DNA of 64,000 nucleotides from Gymnopus androsaceus JB14 (lineage: Eukaryota; Basidiomycota; Agaricomycetes; Agaricales; Omphalotaceae), in assembly GCA_009733575.1 (NCBI GenBank), contig ML769405.1, positions 1-64,000 of the forward strand. Reading direction: 5' to 3'. The notes under the pieces are model-generated. The model did no database searches and was not told the DNA's origin. It saw only the letters and a list, made by a program, of their open reading frames with translations. The translations under genes and the position numbers were made by a program. Positions 34,901-45,039 of the stretch are shown one piece after another; position 1 is the stretch's first letter; every line of letters begins with the position of its first letter.

Positions 34901-36622
34901 GGACTTCATCCTGAATAACGAGAATCATTCCACCGCCAAGCAGCCAGAGCTTTACATAAACGAGCAAGGGTATGCATTGTCTTTTATTTGCAACCTTTCG
35001 TCACTTACATCTTGCTAGATTCCTTACACAAACTCGGCCTGCTGACGGGGCAGAAATCTATCGTCCTCCGCCAACACCGTCTCAGCCCTTCTCCCAAATG
35101 GGGGCCTTTACCAGCCAGAGCATCTCTAGACAACCTTTCCGCGAACTACCCACGCCTAGCGTTGACGACGATCCTCCCAGATTGCAGCGCCTCCGAAAAC
35201 GAGGGCTTTCTCGGTCACCTTTCGGTGTCATATCTCAGTCGGACATTGGCGGGCGCGCCTCTACATCGTCTTCACCTCCTCTCAGCCCCACTGAGCTCAA
35301 GAAGTTGCGACACGATCGACAAAAACACACGTACCAAAACCCCGCCAACGATTGGAAAAGTCTGCCTTTGTCGAATCGGAGGCTCAAGAGAGTGATGAAG
35401 ACGAGATGTTTGGTTTCAGAAAGCGCGATGAAGGAGATGAGGAGGACGGGGAGGATCAAGATCGTACCCTGGAGACCTTGGTGGATGATAAGGACATGGA
35501 CCACATGCCGAGATTGCGGAAGAGAAAGTTGTGGAGAAATATCAGTGAGTCTTTCCGTCCGAGTTAATGATACCTTGTTGCTCACTTCGTTCAGGGAACA
35601 TCGCCAGGAAGATGATGCTCGAGATGAACAGCTGGCCAACGCTGTTATTCAAGGACAAAAACGTTTTGGCAAACGAAATCGTGACCGCGCAGGCATAGAT
35701 GATAGTGACGAAGATGAGGACGAGGACGAGAGGAATCGTCGAATCCGAAGGAAGATGAAGGAGCCGGAGCTCAGAGGAGATATCAAGTCTTTGGGTAAAC
35801 ACAAACCCTATATATCCGTCTCGAAACTCACGTCCCTCTTTCTACAGCTGGACAGGAGGCTACTCGCGCCTTTGCGGAACAGTATCAGGCAGCCATCAAG
35901 AGCGACGGAGATCCCGAACTAGCACATCTTCAAGGAGATGACAACAACAACGACGTCACTATGGCGGGGCCAGATGACGAGCGAGATGAAGAGGATGAAG
36001 ATGCGGGCTCGGACAACGACGAGAACAACCGCTTCATTAGTCGCGACGAAGTTATCCGCCAAGCACGGGAAGCTGCACGAAAGGGAGAGGTTTGTGCTAC
36101 ATATTCATTGCTGTGCATCACTGAGCTAACGAGTGCGATTTCTTCTAGGATGAGGGCCCGGATTTCAACCCTCACGACACGTCGTTTGTTGACGCTAACG
36201 ACGATGAGGATGAAGATCTTCCTCGTGTACGAAATGTCACCACTGTTCCACCTCGTAATCATGGAATACGGAAAGGCTTTGTAGATGCACTGGACATAGA
36301 TGCTGCAGAAGTTTGTTGACATTTGCTTTCCCATTTTCCCCCAATCTGACTTTGTATGTAGAATCATAGGTCGGAATCCATGGTAGACGTGCATGGCCGC
36401 AAGCGAGCGGAAGCGTTCGTTAAAAGTGAAAGCCGGCTTCGAAGGACAGGGACTGCTCGACCTAATATGAGCGGCGGGATTTCAGTCATTGGTCCCAAGT
36501 CCCATGCGAAAACAGGGGCAATTGCTTCTCAAGTTGGGAACAATATATCGAAGAGGCAGCCTGTCAAAGCTGCCCCAAGCATGTTGAATCAAGTAGGTGA
36601 CCGCAAGGACCGTTTCCAGTAA
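31980..36622 (+). CDS. MRC1: Mrc1/claspin-like DNA replication checkpoint mediator (two apparent frameshifts)
   Basis: Nine exons: 31980-32789, 32848-32975, 33026-34709, 34764-34969, 35019-35544, 35595-35794, 35848-36089, 36149-36310 and 36362-36622. The protein is very acidic, about 1400 residues when read through, with many Ser/Asp/Glu clusters (GSDTEDEAE, GSDTEEENNE). The Mrc1-like domain is in exon 5: RLEKSAFVESEAQESDEDEM, then EDGEDQDRTLETLVDDKDMD and EEKVVEKYQEHRQEDDARDEQL. Mrc1/claspin travels with the replication fork and couples it to the Rad53/Chk1 kinase; SQ/TQ sites are its usual targets, and several SQ pairs occur. Splice phases only balance if one base is missing near 35320 and another near 35506. 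Both lie next to short repeats (CC to C, GG to G). They may be sequence errors or recent lesions. A scrambled copy lies at 45.0-46.9 kb. Confidence 0.8.
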
Positions 36623-36815
36623 GTACATTTTTGTCTTCTTTTTGTTTTGTGATTCCCTTGTTTTGTTATACGCGCACAATATGGCACAAAATATGGACTG
36701 TAATTTACAAGTAAATATCCAATGTAAATCTCTATGATAACCTGGGGACAAGTAAGAGTACAGAATCCTTAGCGCCACTAGCGTGGCAATCCCCGACAGC
36801 CCCAGGCAGTAGTAG

Positions 36816-37190
36816 TTATGGTAGGCACACCAATTGTACGCCATACAATCTCAAAATGAACGGATTTATCAATAAAATTGAGTTTGAACAAAAAACCCTT
36901 GCCAGCATATCTAGTCTACAAGGTGCAGACGTTGCCACACGACCAATCGCTGCCATAGCACAAGAACCAACGATAACCGCAGAGTCAGCAATCATGGCTG
37001 CACGAAAAATTTGCGTCTCCTCATAACTGAAAGTCGCCGACAATACCTCGAAAACGACGAGCGGATCCAATGAAGTATTAGGGACCTCTGTGTTGTCAAT
37101 GAGTCTGTAAGGCCTTTCGTCTAGATCGCCAATAGCGATGGGATCGAGGTCAATTGCTTGAGGCTGAGCAAAGTAAGGAGGCAAGTCCAT
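36816..37190 (-). CDS. Hypothetical small protein
   Basis: This is an open frame of 125 residues from the Met of MDLPPYFAQPQAIDLDPIA; an upstream Met adds 15 residues. The composition looks protein-like, with an acidic first half and a hydrophobic alanine-rich second half (AAMIADSAVIVGSCAMAAIG). I recognise no domain. It lies between the 3' end of MRC1 and the second copia element. It could be a genuine orphan or a remnant of a gene whose 5' part was displaced. No splice sites were needed or seen. Confidence 0.35.
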   Translation of the reverse strand: MDLPPYFAQPQAIDLDPIAIGDLDERPYRLIDNTEVPNTSLDPLVVFEVLSATFSYEETQIFRAAMIADSAVIVGSCAMAAIGRVATSAPCRLDMLARVFCSNSILLINPFILRLYGVQLVCLP

Positions 37191-37404
37191 TTTGGAATAA
37201 CAGGCCCCCTTTTTTTCTAGGTATAAATACAACACAATGTACTGACACCGTAAAAGTATCTGGTCAAGGTTGTTTTAGACAGGTCGTCTAAGGGAACGTC
37301 ATGTGAGACCCAATAACGCAAGTCGGCAAGCTTCAGTGACGAAAGTTGGCGGCGTCGCAAAGAGGTAGAACTTTCTAAGGCCCAAGAGGGAACTGAATTT
37401 AAAC

Positions 37405-37627
37405 TGTCATCAGTGGATGACCGAGCGTCTACTCATTAGATTCCGTATTAGGCAGCATTACTAACCTGGGACGGAGCAACAACCCCTTTATCTGTTCTTG
37501 CTCCGTACCAGGTACGATACCCTTTTCTCTTCATCGAGAATCTTACTTATTTATCTGTTCTTGCTCCGTACCAGCTCCGTACCAGCTCCGCATCAATATA
37601 TTTTATATACACGCATAACCGTTGACA
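37405..37627 (+). repeat. 5' LTR of the second copia element
   Basis: The LTR is 223 bases with TG...CA ends. It contains an internal direct repeat of the segment ctgttcttgctccgtacca (near 37493 and 37555) and tandem copies of ccagctccgta. A TATA-like stretch (atatattttatata) lies near 37596. It differs from the 3' LTR by G/A near 37424 and C/T near 37472. Confidence 0.92.
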
Positions 37628-37640
37628 GGTTATGGGCCCC
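37628..37640 (+). other. Primer-binding site matching a half tRNA-iMet
   Basis: Immediately inside the 5' LTR is GGTTATGGGCCCC. Its first 12 bases are complementary to the anticodon-arm part of initiator tRNA-Met (GGGCCCATAACC). Drosophila copia and some relatives prime from an internal tRNA-iMet fragment in the same way, so a cleaved half-tRNA primer is likely here. Confidence 0.75.
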
Positions 37641-37746
37641 GAGCTCTAAACTGTGCACTACGAACGAACTCAGAAGTACCAACAAAACATATCCCTTGCT
37701 TCCTCCTCAGACCACCTATTCCTTGCGATAATCCAATACATCTACA

Positions 37747-38730
37747 ATGGCCGAAATTAATGACGAGATAGAGAAGGCAGACTGGAAGAAACTCACTCTT
37801 ACTCCTATCAAGGAAAATGAGGATGGATCGAATAACTACAACGAGTTCAAAACCAAAGCGACACTCAAACTCGATGCTGCTGGTTACTGGAAATTTATCG
37901 GTGGTCCCGAGTATGATCCACCGACAATCCCAGACCTTCAGATAAGTCGTGAAGTTGAAGGGATTGATCCAGAAGGAAACACCGTAACAATCCGAACTCC
38001 CAGCAACGAGGTCGTAGTCCAATTAGCCAAGGACAAAGCGAAATCTTGGCTTAACGGAGACAAGAAGGCACTGTCCTTCATCATAGAAGCAGTTCCCGTA
38101 CAGAAACTCTATGTCATTCGAGATTGTATCTCTGCCCATGCTGCCTGGCATGCACTCAAGGACGAGTACAAGCCAGCTAACACACTCGCCGCCATCGGTA
38201 TCAAACAGCAAATTATAGGTAATAGCTGTGAAGGCGATGATCCTGTTCTCTGGCTCCGAATGATGATACAGCTGTACGGAAGGCTCCGCGACGCTGATCC
38301 TTCCATGATGGCTGACACAGAATTTGCGAGCCACATTGTCACCCTGATGTCCCAAGACGACTCGTGGAGGTACTGTCGTGACGACCTGCGCAAACAGCTG
38401 AGGGAAGCAGAGGCAGCTGGGAAACCATTAACTTCCTCACAGGTCATACGACGTCTCCAGACGGAAGAGATTGAACGAGGAATCGCCCCATCCATGGCAT
38501 CCATCAATGCTATTGTGGCAGTTGGAAAGGGGAAAGGGAGAGAGAGAGCTGTAGCCGGTGTCTACAATGCCAACGTCGGCCCGTCCGGTTCTTCCGCCCC
38601 AAAACGCCAGTTCCAACGTAACAACCGTAAACACAAGCCTTTCCCGCAGAATGGAAACAGGAGCAAAGTCTGCAAGAATACCTACTGCGGGATCCCTGTC
38701 GGCCATACAAAGGCCGAGTGCTTTGTCTAG
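37747..38730 (+). CDS. copia Gag-like protein of the second element
   Basis: The frame encodes 327 residues and starts MAEINDEIEKADWKKLTLTPI about 120 bases after the LTR. The UBN2-like part (NYNEFKTKATLKLDAAGYWKFIGG, SAHAAWHALKDEYKPA, QIIGNSCEGDDPVLWLRMMIQLYGRLRDADP) is typical of copia Gag. The C-terminus is basic and ends with a zinc-knuckle-like VCKNTYCGIPVGHTKAECFV, whose Cys/His spacing is looser than the standard CCHC. Gag would form cytoplasmic virus-like particles and package element RNA. This is the only intact gene of the element. Confidence 0.88.
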   Translation: MAEINDEIEKADWKKLTLTPIKENEDGSNNYNEFKTKATLKLDAAGYWKFIGGPEYDPPTIPDLQISREVEGIDPEGNTVTIRTPSNEVVVQLAKDKAKSWLNGDKKALSFIIEAVPVQKLYVIRDCISAHAAWHALKDEYKPANTLAAIGIKQQIIGNSCEGDDPVLWLRMMIQLYGRLRDADPSMMADTEFASHIVTLMSQDDSWRYCRDDLRKQLREAEAAGKPLTSSQVIRRLQTEEIERGIAPSMASINAIVAVGKGKGRERAVAGVYNANVGPSGSSAPKRQFQRNNRKHKPFPQNGNRSKVCKNTYCGIPVGHTKAECFV

Positions 38731-41700
38731 GAGGAGGGAGAGCAGGGCAGTACCGAACAATGGATACAGGGGTGCTAGGAACCCTAACACCTCCACCAGA
38801 TGCCGAGGTTAGCTGCTCGGGAGGAAAGAAGCTCTCGAAGAGAGAAGATGAACCAATCTGGAGGTTCTGTGCGAATTGGCGGAAGAATCATCAGGGAAGG
38901 TGAATGGGGCCCCTGAGTCGCATAGCAGCAACGCGGATTTTACGGACACGAACAGACAGTGAGGTCGAACCAGATCCTCCGACAAGTAGAAAAACGAGTT
39001 CATGTTCATGGTAGAGGTCAGAGAAGATATGCAGCAAGCGCAAGATGATGAAGGTGGAATCAACCTAAACAAAGTCTCAATGTCAATCGGCGACAGCACT
39101 AAACACCGAACTGGCCCACCAAACACTCCATAAACCATGACACTGGAGCTACGAGACATATCTTTAGAGAAAGGAATACCTTCCCAGTACGTGGAATTGA
39201 ACGCCACTTAGTGTCCACCGGTTTTGGGTCAAAATTGTCCACAGTTGGCTGTAGGAAAAGGTACGATCTTCATTGGAGGGAGAGCCATCATTGGGAAGAC
39301 CTCAAGAAATTTTCGTTGTCAAGACATCTTCACATTCCAACAGCACGGCTGCAATCTTATATCTGGGTCTAGACTACGACAAGAAAGGCGTTAGTACTCG
39401 AACAGGCAATGGGAAGATCACATACCTCAGCGAGAAGAAGGTCCCATTCGCCCCGTAGTTCCATCGTAGCGAGATTTGTACAAGATGAAAGTAGTTCTGT
39501 ACAAGTCCGAACAGCGATCCGAGCAATTCGCACCTCCGCAATCAGCGGAGATTGCGGGGATGGTGCCAGAGCGTTACGAGATTGTTTGGTCGCTGGTTCG
39601 GACTCAGAAACGGCTAAGCGCGTGGGTTTACCACCGTCTAATGGGCCATATAGAGCGTTACAAGGCCTCAAGAGCCGCTAACAACAGGCCTCCCCAATCG
39701 CACGGTACAGGTCAAGACTGCCGTGTCCTTGCGCTCTCGCAAATATTAAATGACTTCCTTTTCCTAAACATCACACACACGAGGCAGATCGTCCTCTTTT
39801 TCGCATTCATTACGATATCTGCGGCACCCTTCCTCTTGCCTATGGCGGTTTTTCGCTACTTCATATCCTTCGTGGACACTACTCCGAGATAATATCTGGA
39901 TCTTCTTCTTGAAGTCCAGATCCAATGCTTTAGTCCAAAAGTTCGACGAGTTCCCGCCTGGCTGCAGAAGCATTATTTGGGAATACCCCTGTGTCTATCC
40001 TGAGGGGGTAGACAACGCTCCCAGAACTAGTTTCTGGAGCATTCGAGCCACTGCAAGAGGTCGGCATTAAACTATGAGGACCAGCCACCGGATGCGTCTC
40101 CAACAAAATGGTGTCGCCTGGAGCGACCATTCAAACCAATCGAATTCATGATGGTTCATGCTTGTAAGACGGGAATTATCTCAACTGGTTCTGGCCTTTC
40201 TGCGGCGCAGTTCTGGCGTAGCATATCAGAATCGGTCCCTCACTCAGCATTCCAAAACACACAACTTCTTTCCAATCCATTCTTCACAAACGCGCTGACC
40301 TTTCACATTATTCGATCCCCCTTTGGGTCTCTGGTCACCTCGGCGGAAGACGAATTCCGACAGTCTCAAAAGGTAACGCAAAGAGGAGAAGAAGTCGGTT
40401 CGTTGGATATGCAAGAGATACAAGGGGTATCTAATTCTATTCTCACTCCCGCGCCGTACGCGTCCGACGAGATGTTTATCTTCCATGGCTTCCCCATCCT
40501 CTCCCCACTCCACTCACTCTGACTACTAGGGAAGATATCCTTTTGAAGGTAGAATCGCCGTGAACGAGATGCTGAGCGTGGAAGCGAACGTTTCCCAACT
40601 AGAAATGCCACAAAATTGCAAAGACGACTTGTGAGTACAAACTCCTTGTCGGTTTTTGGTTCACCGACATTTAAACCACAAGTTGGGCTCGAAGCTACAG
40701 GGCGACTCTGAAAAGTGGACAACAACTCAATGCAGAGGTAACAGAACCTAACCTAGACTAAATTCTAGGACTAATCCGAATAACGGTTGACAATCCTCCG
40801 GAATGGTGACGAGCCTTCGGTGTGACGAGACAATCATGGAGGTGCCTACAAGCTTGAACCTGACGCGACGGAGTAACCGCATGCGCAGACTCCCTGCTCG
40901 ATACGTTGTAAACCATGTCGGCACCTCGGACGAGGGGGGGTCGGAATCCAATCTACTCGAACACATCCTCAGCACTGACGAGGAACTAGAAATCGAATGT
41001 GAAGAATCAGACTTCCCGTCCCTAGCACAAAGTTTCATCCGCTCAGAAGTTGCATATGCGAACGCTGCACTTACCGAACCCATTGACGACTCTGAAGAGA
41101 AAGATCCCGCGACAGTACAAGAAGCACAATCATCCATCTACTGGACGTACTGGCTCGCAGCGATCTATGAAGAACTCAAGTCGTTAAAGGAAAAGGGAGT
41201 TTACAAAGAAGTTGACGATCTCCCTCCAGGCAGGAAAGTGGTAGGATCGAAATGGGTCCTCCATATTAAACGCAACAAAGAAGGACTAATCGCTCGATTC
41301 GAAGCACGACTAGTAGCGAAGGGATTCACACAAATTCCAGGCCAAGACTTCACATACACCTTCGCCCTGTAGCGCGGTGGAATCCATGCGAACGATTCTA
41401 GCAATTGTTGCCAGACATGATATGGAACTCAGACAAATCGACGTGAAAACCGCATACCTAAATGGTCCTCTCAACGAAGAAATCTACATGCGGAAACCCA
41501 CGATAACAGGTTCAGGCTACTGGAGACTACGAAAGGGTCTTTACGGGCTTAGGCAATCTGGTAGACAATGGTACAAAGAGCTGAACTCTAGGCTCGAGAC
41601 TATCGATTCAAACGTACAGAATCAGATTGGAGCGTATACACACGAACCAACAGATCCGAACGCTCTTATATCACCACCAGCGTCGACGACATGCTCATTG

Positions 41701-42695
41701 CATCAAGCTCAAAACGAGAATCAGATGAGGTCATCAACGCCTTAGCTTCACTCTTCGAAATTACCGACAATGGCTCTCCCAAGTATCATCTTGGATGTGG
41801 TATCACAAGAGACAGGAATAGCCGGACTCTAAAGATTGACCAAACCACTTACACACAGTCAATCCTCCGAGAGTTTGGCTTCGAGGGTTGCAAGTCTGTC
41901 CAAACGCCTATGGATCCTGGCGTACGTCTAACGCGCCAAACAACCCCACTCACATCTGAAGAACAAGAGACGGTCGACAAATTCCCATACGGAGCAGTTG
42001 TCGGAAAGTGCATGTACCTCGCAAACTGTTCCCGTTCCGATATTAGCTACACCGTTCGAGAACTAGCAGGATTCATGGTTGGCTATGGCCCATCCCACAT
42101 TGCGGCGGCGAAACATCTCTTACGATACCTCAAAGGGACACAAACCTATGGTTGCATACTGGGATTGAATAACGTGGTCTATCCAATGATCCGAGCCCTT
42201 TGCGATTCAGATTGGGGCATGGGAGAAGGCAGGAAATCGATTTCAGGCTTCATCATCATGATGGGCGACTCACCGCTATCGTGGAGCTCTAAACAACAAG
42301 GAGTAGTCGCCCTATCCTCCTGTGAGGCCGAATATCTGTCATTGACACACTGCACAAGGGAAGTACTATGGTTCCGTAACCTATTCGCCGAACTAGGATT
42401 CCCCCAACACTCACTGACTAGCATATTCTGTGACAACCAAGGCGCCATCGCATGCACACACAACCCGCTGGCACACAGCAAAATGAAGCATATCGCAATT
42501 CAAGAACATTTCATACGCGACTGCATTCAGAAACGACAAATCGATGTTATCTATATTTCAAACAAGGACAACTTCTCAGATATACTTACGAAACCGCTAC
42601 ATAGAATTCTACACACACGATGGGTTTCTATGCTTCGTCTCGACGCCAGTCAAGGGGGGGTGTCATCAGTGGATGACCAAGCGTCTACTCATTAG
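38731..42695 (+). pseudogene. copia pol of the second element, broken
   Basis: The protease and integrase region (38731-40750) is unreadable as one frame; only scraps such as WVYHRLMGHI suggest the integrase zinc region. Reverse transcriptase begins in 40803-41372 (SKWVLHIKRNKEGLIARFEARLVAKGFTQIPGQDF) and shifts frame at about 41373. It continues in 41377-41745 (RQIDVKTAYLNGPLNEEIYMRKP) and shifts again near the active site, which reads SVDD. The RNase H part (41691-42695) is open and well kept: LCDSDWGMGEGRKSISGF, SSCEAEYLSLTHCTREVLWFRNL, FCDNQGAIACTHNP and a DILTKPL tail. The frame even runs into the 3' LTR. Confidence 0.88.
42649..42660 (+). other. Polypurine tract of the second copia element
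   Basis: The sequence gtcaaggggggg directly precedes the 3' LTR at 42661. A G-rich run in exactly this place is the plus-strand primer of LTR retrotransposons. Confidence 0.75.
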
Positions 42696-42883
42696 ATTCC
42701 GTATTAGGCAGCATTACTAACCTGGGATGGAGCAACAACCCCTTTATCTGTTCTTGCTCCGTACCAGGTACGATACCCTTTTCTCTTCATCGAGAATCTT
42801 ACTTATTTATCTGTTCTTGCTCCGTACCAGCTCCGTACCAGCTCCGCATCAATATATTTTATATACACGCATAACCGTTGACA
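42661..42883 (+). repeat. 3' LTR of the second copia element
   Basis: This is the 223-base partner of 37405-37627, with the same ends and internal repeats. It is followed at once by the target duplication taaac (42884-42888). Confidence 0.92.
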
Positions 42884-43466
42884 TAAACAACTATCGAACT
42901 TCGCATTCAAGCCAAGCATGTTCAATAAACAAGATGCCGTATTCGTGCTTAGAACCTAGAACGTCGTTAAAAGACAAAGGCTAAAGAGAAAAAAGGGGGT
43001 AAAAAAAAACCTATGTGATAGCATGGCAACACGTGGTTTGTGAGAAAGATATACCCGATATGGCAAAATTGGCCACATTTTGTCCGATCGCTGCACACAG
43101 GACCCTCCCTTCCCTTCGGTCAGTGTCGGGGATGAATCGGAGCATTTTGCTGCGATGTAGATTCCTCCTCGACGACAACTGTAGTACCATTTCCATCAAG
43201 GGAAGTTGTTTTGGCTACATAAAAAGGAGGACCAGATTGAGATGAAAGTTGTTGAGAGTTCATACCTTCGCGAAGTGGTGTCTCCCGTAGGCAGACTCAG
43301 CGAGCGCCTATTCTTCATTTCAACACTATCCGATTCCGTCGCTTCACAGAATCGAAGCTGAATCGAGCGGAATCGTCCTGGAGCGCTCTCCTTACTTTGT
43401 TCGTCTTTGACCAAGAAAAAATCGAAAAATAATCCTATCTATTCCTATCTCTTGTGTTCTTTGGTC
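42884..43466. other. Intergenic, no gene supported
   Basis: This is the flank of the copia insertion. Homopolymer runs (A9 near 43003) and short overlapping frames are present, without recognisable similarity. The last 100 bases could be the promoter of the unknown broken gene that follows. Confidence 0.4.
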
Positions 43467-44486
43467 ATGGCTGATCATGGATTTGGCTCGAAATGGTCCT
43501 CTATTTCAGTCAAAATATCGTCTTCCTTAGAGCTTATTGTTCGTGTACAAACTCTTGCTCAGGAATCACAGGAATCTGCAGATAAAGCGACCGCATTGCT
43601 TCAAGAAGTAATGGAGGTTGTAGCAGCGCAGGTGGCCGGAGAGGCAAAAGGTAAAGAAAGAGCTCAAGTCGAGACTTCGAGTCCCAACCGGACTACACTC
43701 CTTGCCGAAAACGATGTTTCCATGGTCGATGATTCAGCCACAACCCACCGGCTTTTCCCCCAACTTCCAACACACCCTCCAATCTCTCGATCCAGTCAGA
43801 CCCTTACTGGAACAGCCAGAGTCAATTGCGAAGGGTGCCAATAGGGTGACTAACGCAGAGCGATTCGAGGCTCAAAGGGCTCAAAGACCTGAAACTGTTA
43901 GAGGAAGAGATTCGTAAGAAAGCTGAGCCTGAAAGCGAAGATTTGCTTTGGAAGCACGCACAGCGATGGCTGAAGAAGGTGAAGTGTGGCGCAACAGGAA
44001 AGCGACAAAATCACAGGCTAGGAACGCTAACGGTAGCGGTACTCAGTCCACGCATCCGAGTGTCGCGAACAGTCTTGTGATTTGTTCCGCAGCTTTTACT
44101 GCTCCCATTGGTATTTTACCCTACCCACTCGAGCAGCATCCCAATCCCTACTTTCCAGTTCTACTCCACTGTCACTTCCCATTCCTCCTCAGCCTGCTCC
44201 CGCTCCTGTGGCCGCTTTGGTTCCCCCAGTAGTTGCAGAAACGCAGAAGCAGAAGTCAACAAAGGACCGGAAATTGGAACAAGAGCAGAAGGGCGCTCAT
44301 GTTGGGGCTGAGAAAAGTTCTCGAGACAAAGCTCTTGGGATTCGCTCGAAGAAAGGCAATGCCCCAACTGCCACTAGTGACGTCTCGCTGGCTCCTTCTG
44401 TGTTGAACGATGTTGGTTCAACTTCGCGCACTGTTAACGCTCGGAATAGGACCCCGGAATCTCCTATGGAACCTCCCTCGAAATAG
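43467..44486 (+). pseudogene. Unknown gene, frame-broken and interrupted by a MITE
   Basis: An ATG at 43467 opens MADHGFGSKWSSISVKISSSLEL. An amphipathic helix rich in Gln, Ala and Glu follows (QESADKATALLQEVMEVVAAQVAGEAKGKERA). The first frame stops near 43844. Protein-like sequence continues in another frame (LKDLKLLEEEIRKKAEPESEDLLWKHAQRWLKKVK near 43890-43985) and then in a third (QKQKSTKDRKLEQEQKGAH near 44240). A possible intron acceptor (ctaacgcag) lies near 43858 but does not repair every shift. The MITE at 44448 cuts the last frame. I do not recognise the family; coiled-coil and Lys/Glu-rich parts are all that can be said. Confidence 0.4.
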
Positions 44487-44866
44487 CGTCATTTAGGGCC
44501 AAATTTGAGCGAAATCCTTGTCCAAATATAGCGTCATTTGAAGCGAAAAAGTTTGGTCCTTGTCCGCCCATAGCGTCATTTGAGCCGGCGCATCAGCGCC
44601 GAACCGAAAATTTTGACCTTTGAGAATGGCGCCAAGATGAAGCGTTGGTATCCAGCTTCTAATACTTCTAATACGTATAAGTAAAGGAAATATGTAGATG
44701 TACGTATAACTGGTCGGGTGATTTTTTGGAATTTTTCAAAAAAATTTGGCGATTTTTTTCGATTCACGTGATGATCCTTGTCCGAAATAGCGTCATTTAG
44801 CCCGAAATCATAGCGTCATTTAGGGCCTCTGGCCGAGGGAGGTTCCATAGGAGATTCCGGGGTCCT
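44448..44866. mobile_element. MITE 1, hAT-like, with five internal 11-base repeats
   Basis: The 419-base element has perfect 33-base terminal inverted repeats at 44448-44480 and 44834-44866, starting AGGACCCCGGAATCTCC. A perfect 8-base target duplication, ctcggaat, lies at 44440-44447 and 44867-44874. Inside, TAGCGTCATTT occurs five times in one orientation (near 44484, 44529, 44571, 44788 and 44811), repeatedly next to CCTTGTCC. A CACGTGA core lies near 44765. There is no coding capacity. It belongs to the same family as the element at 49200-49641. Confidence 0.9.
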
Positions 44867-45039
44867 CTCGGAATTCTTTGTCCTGCAGCAGTTCCGTTCC
44901 GGGTTAAAAAACTGGCATCTACCTTGAATCCACTTCAGTGGGTAAATGGGTTGGGAATATTGCCACTGTTGATCCCAAGATTAAAATCGAAGAGGAAGAA
45001 ACTAAACCTACGCGAACCACAATTGTACAACCATCTATA

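Larger units (their letters stand above)
37405..42883 (+). mobile_element. Ty1/copia LTR retrotransposon, recent insertion, defective pol
   Basis: Two 223-base LTRs (37405-37627 and 42661-42883) begin TGTCATCAG and end GTTGACA. Only two differences between them were noticed. The flanks carry a perfect 5-base target duplication, taaac, at 37400-37404 and 42884-42888. Gag (37747-38730) is intact, whereas the protease-integrase part is heavily broken. RT and RNase H are in several frames. The primer-binding site and polypurine tract are both visible. LTR identity and the clean duplication mean recent integration; the broken pol means the machinery came from a relative. Confidence 0.94.

Noticed and set aside
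40148..40725. Open frames on both strands between gag and RT of the second copia element
   Set aside because: They lie in the position of the integrase/linker region of pol, are mutually antisense and resemble nothing; treated as decayed pol.
44576..44767. 63-codon minus-strand open frame
   Set aside because: It is entirely inside the noncoding MITE 1 and is a by-product of the AT-rich interior.
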